Positions 52,784 through 60,809 of a stretch of DNA of 64,000 nt are shown here, one piece after another. The stretch is from Paenibacillus sp. Soil766. GTDB taxonomy: Bacteria; Bacillota; Bacilli; Paenibacillales; NBRC-103111. The position numbers and the translations under genes are program-made. Under the pieces are notes generated by a model. That model was given only the letters and a program-made list of their open reading frames with translations. It made no database searches and was not told the origin of the DNA. Within the stretch, counting starts at the first letter, position 1; every line of letters begins with the position of its first letter. The stretch covers positions 124,001-188,000 of the forward strand of contig NZ_LMSJ01000005.1 of the NCBI RefSeq assembly GCF_001428105.1. Reading direction: 5' to 3'.

Positions 52784-54094
52784 ATGAAAAAATATCTTAA
52801 AGCATCCTTGTTGATCGTGACAGCAATCACTGTAATTGCAGGCTGTGAATCGGAGCCTACAGCACAACAATCTCCGAGTGTAGACACCGCAAAGAAAGCA
52901 CCAGATAACGAAATTTTCATCTATACGGTGTACCCTGCTTTCTACGCAAAAGAAGAAAATTACGAGAAGCAAATCGGGCAGTACCTGAAGAAAAAGTTTC
53001 CGGATCTCTCCTTTAAACATGTTCATTGGGATAATCCAGGCAGACAGTATAAGGACCTGATCGCGGCTGGTACGATTCCCGACATTATCATCGAGAATTC
53101 GAGCGGCAACTTTGAAAAGAGCATAATTCAGAATGATCTCCAATACGATATGACCGACTTGATCAAAAAATATAATTTTGATACGACCAAATTAAACCCA
53201 GCGGCTATGGCGAAAATGAAAAATAAGACGCCGGAAGGAAAAATATACGGGTTGCCATATCAATTAAGCGATTTCGTGCTTTTCTACAACAAGGATATTT
53301 TTGATAAATTCGGAGTTGATTATCCCAAAGATGGCATGACCTATGATGAAGTTTATGAATTGGCTAAAAAACTGACGCGTGTAGAAGGCGAAAATACGTA
53401 TAAGGGCTATCAGCAGCATCCAGGTTTGTATATGACGTATAATCAACTCGGGTTATCACCGTTCAGTTTGACCGAGGAAAAGGCCGTACTGGCAACAGAT
53501 GGATGGAAGAAGGAAGTTGACAACCTAAGACGCTTCTACGAAATTCCGGCCAATCAATTTACTTCCGTTGACGATTTCCCTAAAGGGAATATGGCAATGA
53601 GTGTGCACGTTTCCGAGAAAATTGTGCAGTGGTATGAGCAAAATAAAAACCTGAATTTTGATATCGCCGCCATGCCGTCTTTCTCCGATGCTCCTAATAC
53701 GAAAGCACAGCCTAATATGTATGCGGCATTTATTACGAAGCAATCCACGAAGAAGGACCAGGCGTTCCAAGTTATCCAATACATGCTTTCCGAAGAGATG
53801 CAGGTCAATTTAGCCAAAGAAGGCATTATCGGCTCGTTGCAAACCCCAGCGGTTCAAGAAGCGTTTGGGAAAAACCTGCCACAAATGCAGGGTAAACATG
53901 TTCAGTCGATCTTTTACGGTCAAAATGCGATGCCTCCAGCAGCACGTGCGAGCGGCTTAACCTATGTTGATGTGCCGCTCCATAATGTATTCTCTCCTTT
54001 GATTTTTGGAGAATCCAAAGATTCAATGACCGCGCTGCGGATGATTGAAGAACAAACAACCAAAGGTATTCAAACAGAGAAAGCTAGCAAATAA
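52784..54094 (+). CDS. Extracellular solute-binding lipoprotein (family 1), copy B
   Basis: 436 residues, lipobox IAGC, then a family 1 binding fold closely paralogous to copy A at 34703: NEIFIYTVYPAFYAKEENYE, WDNPGRQYKDLIAAGTIPDI, DFVLFYNKDIFDKFGVDYP and AMPPAARASGLTYVDVP. AAGGAGG lies 12 bp before ATG. Changes cluster in ligand-facing stretches, such as LPYQLSDF for LPFNNNDF, so the two receptors may prefer related but different sugars. The leader carries a 23-bp stretch shared with the leader of the pectinase gene at 60810. It is preceded by P6 and followed by a terminator. Confidence 0.9.
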   Translation: MKKYLKASLLIVTAITVIAGCESEPTAQQSPSVDTAKKAPDNEIFIYTVYPAFYAKEENYEKQIGQYLKKKFPDLSFKHVHWDNPGRQYKDLIAAGTIPDIIIENSSGNFEKSIIQNDLQYDMTDLIKKYNFDTTKLNPAAMAKMKNKTPEGKIYGLPYQLSDFVLFYNKDIFDKFGVDYPKDGMTYDEVYELAKKLTRVEGENTYKGYQQHPGLYMTYNQLGLSPFSLTEEKAVLATDGWKKEVDNLRRFYEIPANQFTSVDDFPKGNMAMSVHVSEKIVQWYEQNKNLNFDIAAMPSFSDAPNTKAQPNMYAAFITKQSTKKDQAFQVIQYMLSEEMQVNLAKEGIIGSLQTPAVQEAFGKNLPQMQGKHVQSIFYGQNAMPPAARASGLTYVDVPLHNVFSPLIFGESKDSMTALRMIEEQTTKGIQTEKASK

Positions 54095-54107
54095 ATGAAG
54101 ATTGTTG

Positions 54108-54136
54108 AAACTCCAGTTTGAGGACTGGAGTTTTTT
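54108..54136 (+). terminator. Rho-independent terminator after solute-binding copy B
   Basis: Arms around GAGG-like loop built from AACTCCAGT and its complement, followed by six T. The stem sequence is almost the same as that of the terminator at 37621. Confidence 0.9.
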
Positions 54137-54165
54137 CTCGAAGTTACGAGGAGGAAGAATCACGA

Positions 54166-57100
54166 ATGATGAACGTATCCCAATTGCAACAAAGTTTTAC
54201 TCAGGCAGATCCGCGATTCGGACCGGTCCCCTTCTGGTGGTGGAGTGCGGAAGAAGTAACGCCGGAACGGATTCGCTGGCAGATGAAAAAGTTTCGAGAC
54301 GGAGGGCTGCGCAACATCGGCATTATTAATTTGGCACCTACCGGACCGCAGTACGGTTCGGTGAGCGATCTTCCGGTGTATGCTAGCGAAGATTGGTGGT
54401 CCATGTTCGAAGTAGCCTTGCGTGAAGCGGAGCGATTGGGCATGTTCCTGTGGTTTTACGATCAAATTGGATTCTCCGGATCCAACATGCCGTCTCGTAT
54501 TGTTACGGAGCAGCCGGATATGGCTGGATATCAATTATGCCGTTTCACTCGTGGCGAGGAGATGCCCAAATTATCGGAAGTCCTGTTTGAGAACAATGAG
54601 TATGTTTATGCTACAGTACGTCAAGGCTTCAATTGGCTCGACCCTCATGCAACGGAACAATTACTTAACCGGATTCACGGTGAAATGGAGCGACGGTTCC
54701 CGAATGATCTCGGCAGGACGATAGCGGGAAGCTTCCAAGATGAACTTCCCCCGCTTCCACTGTGGACACCTGAGTTGATGTCTCGTTACAAGGAAAGATA
54801 TAAAGAAGATCTAACGCCTCTGTTACCCGCATTGTTCGATCAACTACCTGGATATGAACAAGTGCGTCGCCGTGTATACCGTCTTGCTGCTGAACTTGCC
54901 GAACAATCCTTCTTTATTCCACTCGGCGAATGGCACCGACAGCGCGGAATGCTTATTTGCTGCGATCAGGCAGGCCCAGCGAGAAGAGCCGATCCGCATG
55001 GGGCACAGCGGCTTTATTTGGATTATTTCAGGACACATCGATGGTATAACGCTTCGGGAAGCGACATGGATGGCGAGATTAAGCCGCATTCGTCAATGAC
55101 GCATTTGCATGGCGGTTCACGCGTATTCTTAGAAGCCTTCCATTCCAGTGGTTGGGGAGGAACATTGGAAGAAACTATGCATTGGTTGATCCCCTGGTTT
55201 CAAGCGGGAGCAACAGTCTATAGTCCTCATGCCGTATATTATAGCACCCGAGGCGGTTGGTGGGAGTGGGCTCCGCCCGACACCGGATGGCGTCAGCCTT
55301 ATTTCGAGCATTATCCGGTTTTTGCCGATACAATCAGCCGTGTTTGTTATTTATTGAGCGAGGGTACGCATGTCTGCGATGTAGCTGTGCATTATCCGTC
55401 TTATGCCATATGCGGACACATGTCTTTGACGGATGGGAAACCAAATGAGCATCCAATGGGTGTATCGAACCGTGATCCCAATCCTTATGTAGCCCATATC
55501 CAAAACGTCTATAAGAAATTAACAGGCAGCTGGAGCCGCAGAGATCATAAACAGCCAGGTGCGCTAAGAAAAGCACAAATGGATTTCGATATTGCCGATG
55601 ATAGCGTCTTGCAGAAATCATCATCAGAAAATGGCAAACTTAAAATCGCGGATGAGCGTTTTTCAGTTTTGCTTCTGTGCGGAACAACCGTTATGGACGA
55701 GGAAGCACGCATACGGACCGAAGCTTGGTTGGACAAAGGCGGTTTCGTAATTGCTGTAGCTGTGCCGGAAGATGAGCAGGATCTGACTGGCGCTATCTAT
55801 GTGGATTCAGCAGAAGATGCTGTTGCACTCGTGGAAAGCCGTATTCCGAGAAGGGTGGTGGGTCCGGGTGAATCCTTGCATCGTAGAATCAACGATGCAG
55901 ATATCTTCTTACTGCTTCCGGAGAACGGCGCTTTGTTAAGCATGCATCAACCTGCTTGTCCGGATACCGTTGTACCAGGCTCTGCCGTTTACCGATTAAA
56001 GACGGATCACGAGCCTCAGCTTTGGGATCCGGTCAACGGAACTATGGAGTCGATTCCGTATAAACGGGAAGGCGAATGGATTGAAGTACACGCACCATTC
56101 ATTTCATGGCCTGCTGCATTGATCGTATGCGCAAAGATGACAGCAGCTGTTGCTTCTACGATAAGTACGCCTGAAAACTCCCCAGTTCGTCCTTTTCCAG
56201 CACGAATCGGTCCTTTAAATACGCGTGGGAGCAGGTTGGAGCTAGCATCCAACGATTGGCGTATTCAAGTGGAGCCAACTTTGGACAATCAATATGGAGA
56301 CTTTGATTTGCATGGCGAAAATAACGGACTTCTGTCAATCGAACGCCGCATGATGAATGTGCGCATAGAGAAGGAAGAGACGGAAGGAGAACATGCGGAC
56401 TGGCATAAACCTGATTTGGACGAAACCAATTGGCTGACGAGGTTATGGAGCGAATCCGCTTATTGGCAGATATGTTATGGGGAAGAGTACGACGAATCAC
56501 GTTCAGTTCAGAAAGTATACAGCAATGTGTTTGGCGATCTATCCATGCGTTCTTGGGCAGGTAGGATGGGGCGAGTTCCTCGACGATTTCTGAATCTAGG
56601 TGTATTGAAAAAAAGAGAGTATGTTTGGGCAAAAACATGTGTGATCGCGCCATCGGATGGACGTTTTTGGATTCGATCGGAAAGTAACTCCAACATCACG
56701 GGACGTATGAATGGAAGGGAGATTATTTGGAGCGGGGGACCCGAGGAGCAGACAGCATGGATTGAATTGCAGGAAGGAAGCAACGAGCTGCTTCTACGGG
56801 CTCAAGCTATTGGTAACGGTGTCATAAGGGCAAGCATTGAAGTTAACACGATCGCGCGTCAGCCGCTTCCAAAATGGCTATTCACCCAGAACCCTAACTT
56901 ACAATCCAGCTTGATGAACCACTTCGAGAGCAGGCGTGATCAACCCTTCAAGCGGGTTCGAATCGTGTTTGCCGCTAGAGGGAGAGCCGTGCTTTATGTG
57001 AACGGAGTCAACGTGACAGAGCACGGGGACTTTAATCCTTATATCAGACAAGGTCAGGAAGAAGTCGATGTAACTGCTCTGTGGCAATTAGGCAGGAATG

Positions 57101-58032
57101 AAATCAGAGTTGCTTTACCCGAAGGGAAAGGGGAAGTGTTTGTAGACGGCGTCATCGAACTGCAGCATGGTGAATCTGTCTCTTTCTTTACCGGGGATCA
57201 TTGGGTCGACGAACAAGGAGGTGTTCCGGGTATCCATCATTTCTCTGTTCTCCAATTTGCTGAAACGGAGTCACTATGGATTTCCCCGAGACCTCATCCG
57301 CTTCCGATTGTAGGCTGGCTTATGCCTGAATCTGTTCCTGAGCAGATACCGCTTTCTTTCTCTTCGGATCCCGCAAGCATTGGAAGGCCCATTTGGCTGC
57401 GTTTTCCGCTGCCCGTAGGAGCGAATAGCATGCGGATCGAATGCGCAGGGGAGAAGCGTGTCTGGATTAACGGCTCAGAAGTCGAAGCAACTGGAAACAA
57501 TATAGAGTTCACTGCACAGCAAGCCGGTGCCTTGGCAGCAGTTAGAATAAACCCCGACGGACCATTTACGGAAGCTGCCGTTCTTCTGGCGCCAATCCGC
57601 TTCGAGACCGAGCCTGTGCAAGGGACTTTAGGTGATTGGCGAACTTCGCTTTGTCTGCCTCATCATAGCGGAGCAGTGGAGTACGAAACGGAAATTGAGA
57701 CTTCCGCTCTCGTCGATGCCGAACTTGATTTAGGACATGTCAGAGGGACTGCAGAAGTTTGGGTGGACGGCGTGCCATTAGGCGTACGGCTTTGGAGGCC
57801 ATATCGGTTCAAACTTCCAATCCAGCCTGCAGGCAAACATCAGCTGAGGATTAGAGTGACTAACACACTCGGTACGCACTATGAAATCGGTAAGCCAACA
57901 AGTCTGGTAGGAGGAAATCCTGACATAACCTACTGGAACCGAGAGCGGAGCGAGGAGGAAACAGGTTGGCAGGAATGGTTCCCTACGGGGGGATTATATG
58001 GGCCAGTCGAGATCATCTTAGCTGATGAATAA
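54166..58032 (+). CDS. Very large GH106-like protein
   Basis: About 1289 residues, no signal peptide. The N-terminus (VPFWWWSAEEVTPERIRWQM, MFLWFYDQIGFSGSNMPS) is a divergent form of the GH106-like PFWxWN...WLYDEDxWPSG pattern of the gene at 21783. FQDELPPLPLW and FLEAFHSSGWGG are candidate acid-bearing strand ends. Residues ~850-1290 hold several beta-sandwich domains, ending in a GH2-type sugar-binding jelly roll (GTAEVWVDGVPLGVRLWRPYRF, PTGGLYGPVEIIL). GAGGAGG lies ~11 bp before ATG 54166, so the upstream in-frame extension into the terminator is not used. It likely cleaves a pectic side-chain residue, but the altered motif leaves the activity open. Confidence 0.8.
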   Translation: MMNVSQLQQSFTQADPRFGPVPFWWWSAEEVTPERIRWQMKKFRDGGLRNIGIINLAPTGPQYGSVSDLPVYASEDWWSMFEVALREAERLGMFLWFYDQIGFSGSNMPSRIVTEQPDMAGYQLCRFTRGEEMPKLSEVLFENNEYVYATVRQGFNWLDPHATEQLLNRIHGEMERRFPNDLGRTIAGSFQDELPPLPLWTPELMSRYKERYKEDLTPLLPALFDQLPGYEQVRRRVYRLAAELAEQSFFIPLGEWHRQRGMLICCDQAGPARRADPHGAQRLYLDYFRTHRWYNASGSDMDGEIKPHSSMTHLHGGSRVFLEAFHSSGWGGTLEETMHWLIPWFQAGATVYSPHAVYYSTRGGWWEWAPPDTGWRQPYFEHYPVFADTISRVCYLLSEGTHVCDVAVHYPSYAICGHMSLTDGKPNEHPMGVSNRDPNPYVAHIQNVYKKLTGSWSRRDHKQPGALRKAQMDFDIADDSVLQKSSSENGKLKIADERFSVLLLCGTTVMDEEARIRTEAWLDKGGFVIAVAVPEDEQDLTGAIYVDSAEDAVALVESRIPRRVVGPGESLHRRINDADIFLLLPENGALLSMHQPACPDTVVPGSAVYRLKTDHEPQLWDPVNGTMESIPYKREGEWIEVHAPFISWPAALIVCAKMTAAVASTISTPENSPVRPFPARIGPLNTRGSRLELASNDWRIQVEPTLDNQYGDFDLHGENNGLLSIERRMMNVRIEKEETEGEHADWHKPDLDETNWLTRLWSESAYWQICYGEEYDESRSVQKVYSNVFGDLSMRSWAGRMGRVPRRFLNLGVLKKREYVWAKTCVIAPSDGRFWIRSESNSNITGRMNGREIIWSGGPEEQTAWIELQEGSNELLLRAQAIGNGVIRASIEVNTIARQPLPKWLFTQNPNLQSSLMNHFESRRDQPFKRVRIVFAARGRAVLYVNGVNVTEHGDFNPYIRQGQEEVDVTALWQLGRNEIRVALPEGKGEVFVDGVIELQHGESVSFFTGDHWVDEQGGVPGIHHFSVLQFAETESLWISPRPHPLPIVGWLMPESVPEQIPLSFSSDPASIGRPIWLRFPLPVGANSMRIECAGEKRVWINGSEVEATGNNIEFTAQQAGALAAVRINPDGPFTEAAVLLAPIRFETEPVQGTLGDWRTSLCLPHHSGAVEYETEIETSALVDAELDLGHVRGTAEVWVDGVPLGVRLWRPYRFKLPIQPAGKHQLRIRVTNTLGTHYEIGKPTSLVGGNPDITYWNRERSEEETGWQEWFPTGGLYGPVEIILADE

Positions 58033-58073
58033 GCCATATTGACTGGGGAATTTGAAGATTCATGGGTAAAGGC

Positions 58074-58116
58074 CAATAAGCCGGTATTACGTAAGTTAAC
58101 GTGTACCGGCTTATTT
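58074..58116. terminator. Stem-loop terminator after GH106-like gene
   Basis: AATAAGCCGGTA pairs perfectly with TACCGGCTTATT across ~18 bp. The T-rich arm and the following TTATTTG are typical of a moderate terminator that could work both ways. Confidence 0.75.
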
Positions 58117-58131
58117 GTAAAAGAGTAAACA

Positions 58132-58184
58132 ACCTATAATCATGGAATTAATGCCCTATGAAGGTGGATTTATTTTAGTATACA
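58132..58184 (+). promoter_or_regulatory. CCTATAA-repeat promoter P7 (upstream of large exported protein)
   Basis: ACCTATAA at 58132 (preceded by AACA) and CCCTATGA at 58154, 22 bp apart, then TATACA at 58179 (25 bp on). One of the best-preserved copies. Confidence 0.73.
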
Positions 58185-58238
58185 TTTTAGACAAAACATT
58201 GAGAAAATTGCCACAGGAATCAATCATCTACATAGAAA

Positions 58239-58252
58239 TGCAAGCGCTACCA
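58239..58252 (+). promoter_or_regulatory. cre-like box in the P7 leader
   Basis: TGCAAGCGCTACCA fits the CcpA site consensus well. It is ~60 bp downstream of the -10 and would act as a roadblock. Confidence 0.5.
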
Positions 58253-58359
58253 AATACTTTGTCGAGAAAGGGGGGATCATTGGAATTCATTGAAATAACG
58301 TCCAACTGACTTTGAAGGTTTACTTAAACCTATTTTTTCACATTCGGAGGTGTACAAAT

Positions 58360-60750
58360 TTGCGTAATCAGATACAACGAATCCTTTGCTTCACTTTATT
58401 ATTGATCGTGCTTGCAGGAGGCGGAATGCCGGGGTACTCCGTTCCTACAGTTGCAGCAGACTCAGTAGTTGCTCCTACCACTTTATTGGACAAAGATTTT
58501 TCCAACGCGGCAGAAGGACAATCGGCGTCGCAGCTTGGGTTCGATTATTCCACACTTCCTTCTGGCGCCACGAGCAGCGCAGTCGTTGAGGTTGAGCCCG
58601 TAACCAGTCAAAAAGCGATGCATCTGAGGGTAAACGGTGCAGGTACTAGCCAGTTCCTGATCAATAAAACGTTCAGCGAATCCAAAAACGGTACCGTTTC
58701 AGCAGAGATAACTTTTCTGCAGCCAGGCACTTCCAAAGCCAAAGATCAACTTATTTACCTCACGAATGGGGCAGGCACCAAATCGCTAGTCATTGCGGGA
58801 TTGGATGCTTCGAAAGGTGTGGTTTACTGGCCTGATACAGCGCCAGTCGATCTGAAAACAGCCTATCAATTAAATACCTGGCACACTATTAAAGTTGAAC
58901 TTAATACATTGACGAAGCGATTTAACATGTGGTTTGACGGGACGCTTATTTCAGCTAGAAAAAATACAAACGATGCCATTGATGTGAAAAAAATATCCAT
59001 CGGCACCCCGGCAGGAAATGGCGAACTTTATGTACGAAGCATCAAAGTAACGCATACGGTCCCTAATTATTTACCGGCAAAGCCGAAAATCGCTTATTGG
59101 GTTGGTCGGGATAAATCCATTGCGATGTGGATCGAACCGAATGCTTGGGCTTCTAAGTATAGTATTAAGATAAAGGAGAAAGCGGAAGATCCGTGGTATA
59201 CGACAGCCACTTACACGTCTATTCCAACGTCAATTCCGCCTTATGCGTCTCCTTCAGCGAGTAAAATTTGGGATCCTGTGACCAATACGGCTGTGGCTTT
59301 AACCAATGGTAAGACATACATCGTAGGTGTAGCGGTGATTACCAGAGATGAAACAGCAAAAATTGATTATGAGGGTGAGATTTCCGAATTTACGGCCACC
59401 CCCTATGCGGTTACACCGATCGAAACACCTGATACGAACGTGATTGGTACTGTTACGGCATACAACAATTATAACGCGAACAGGTGGTCAATTAACTCCG
59501 GACTTCATGTGGGTGATGAACCATTTGCAGATCGAACGGCTGTCCTCAAGATAACCGCTCTTCCCGAAACATACAGCAACATGGACTGGATCAAAACGCA
59601 TGCAGACACCATGAAATATACTGGAAGCACCACGGGTATGCAGATTGCTACTTTCCCAGTCCGCGATAAAGCTTCGGTTTTCGTGGCCATGGACCAAAGG
59701 GAAGCACCGCCTGCATGGCTATCGTCTTCAACAGGCTGGGTAGATACTGGTGATGCTATACAATTAGCGGACACTGCACTGACGTACTCATTTAAAATTT
59801 ACGAAAAGAAATTTGCCTCCGGTGAAACGGTTACCATGGGTCTCAATCAGGCGACCGATTATAATGCAGGCAAAAACGCCGGTTACTTCGTAATGACTGA
59901 GCGGGTTCCGACTGGTTTGAAAGCGGATCCATTCGTAAATTGGACAAATACATCCACTTACACATTGCACGGTTCTTTAGAAGAAGCTGGTGTAACTCTG
60001 GCAGTCTATAACAATCAAACGCTTGTTCATGAAAGCGTGATCGCACAAACGGAATTTTCTTTGGATGTTGCGCTGACCCCTGGTGTTAATAACATTGAAT
60101 TAATCGCAAGAAGAGCTGGCAGTTCTTACTCAGATCACATTTCTGGCGTTGTTCATCTGGATTCGGATGCTCCCGATCTACAAATGGATGTTCCACCCAC
60201 GACTGTCAAAGACTTTCTGTTCAATGTGCAAGGAATTGTTGATGAGGAATCGCAAATAACGATCAAGAACAATGGAGCATCGGTTGCAGATTCCGTCTAC
60301 ACGTCAAGTAACACACCATTTATCTATCCAGTGCAGTTGGCAGAAGGATTGAACCAGATCGAGATTTCCGCAAAGGATGCTGCCGGTAATGAGAGTAAGA
60401 AAAGCTTCGAGATCGAATACATGTTCTGGGCAGGGAAGCCTGAATTTTACAATTTAAACGAAATTCAAATGACAACGTTAGTCTCATCAACAGATATGAT
60501 AGCGCAGAAGCAAATCACAAATGCAACACAGATTTCGAAGCCAATTACCCTGTTTGTCGTATTGCTTGATTCGAACAAGAAAATGGTGGATTTTTCGACA
60601 CTGATTGAAGAGTTGGGTCCAGGGGAAACAAAAACGTTGAGCACTGGTTTTTTACTTCCTACAAACGTGAGCGGCTACAGTTTAAAAGCATTTATATGGG
60701 ACAGCTTGGATGGGATGAAGCCGTTATCGGATGAATCGATCATTCAATAG
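58360..60750 (+). CDS. Large exported multidomain protein (LamG-like and Ig/FN3-like domains)
   Basis: About 796 residues. TTG 58360 has CGGAGGTG 7 bp upstream; the longer frame from 58312 lacks a site. Signal peptide (TVAADSVV region), then a ~190-residue concanavalin/LamG-like domain (residues ~45-230; LLDKDFSNAAEGQSASQLGFD, WHTIKVELNTLTKRFNMWFDG). It continues with FN3-like (~240-340), another beta domain (~350-520), two Ig/cadherin-like modules (~520-690; NWTNTSTYTLHGS, AKDAAGNESKKSFEIEY) and a C-terminal domain. No catalytic domain is recognised. It is likely a glycan-binding surface protein. It precedes the pectinase gene by 59 bp and probably shares its transcript. Confidence 0.75.
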   Translation: MRNQIQRILCFTLLLIVLAGGGMPGYSVPTVAADSVVAPTTLLDKDFSNAAEGQSASQLGFDYSTLPSGATSSAVVEVEPVTSQKAMHLRVNGAGTSQFLINKTFSESKNGTVSAEITFLQPGTSKAKDQLIYLTNGAGTKSLVIAGLDASKGVVYWPDTAPVDLKTAYQLNTWHTIKVELNTLTKRFNMWFDGTLISARKNTNDAIDVKKISIGTPAGNGELYVRSIKVTHTVPNYLPAKPKIAYWVGRDKSIAMWIEPNAWASKYSIKIKEKAEDPWYTTATYTSIPTSIPPYASPSASKIWDPVTNTAVALTNGKTYIVGVAVITRDETAKIDYEGEISEFTATPYAVTPIETPDTNVIGTVTAYNNYNANRWSINSGLHVGDEPFADRTAVLKITALPETYSNMDWIKTHADTMKYTGSTTGMQIATFPVRDKASVFVAMDQREAPPAWLSSSTGWVDTGDAIQLADTALTYSFKIYEKKFASGETVTMGLNQATDYNAGKNAGYFVMTERVPTGLKADPFVNWTNTSTYTLHGSLEEAGVTLAVYNNQTLVHESVIAQTEFSLDVALTPGVNNIELIARRAGSSYSDHISGVVHLDSDAPDLQMDVPPTTVKDFLFNVQGIVDEESQITIKNNGASVADSVYTSSNTPFIYPVQLAEGLNQIEISAKDAAGNESKKSFEIEYMFWAGKPEFYNLNEIQMTTLVSSTDMIAQKQITNATQISKPITLFVVLLDSNKKMVDFSTLIEELGPGETKTLSTGFLLPTNVSGYSLKAFIWDSLDGMKPLSDESIIQ

Positions 60751-60809
60751 ATCTGGAGCATTGCGGTGAAATAAGATTTGCAAAAGCAAAACTCTAAGGA
60801 GGTTAAACC

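Larger units (their letters stand above)
58032..58360. other. 328-bp intergenic region with terminator, promoter and cre-like box
   Basis: No gene is seen. The region holds a hairpin terminator, the CCTATAA-repeat promoter P7, a cre-like box, and a ~180-bp leader (-10 region to start codon) before the next gene. Confidence 0.7.

Noticed and set aside
56156-56653. 165-residue reverse-strand open frame
   Set aside because: It lies wholly inside the 1289-residue GH106-like gene with no start signal.
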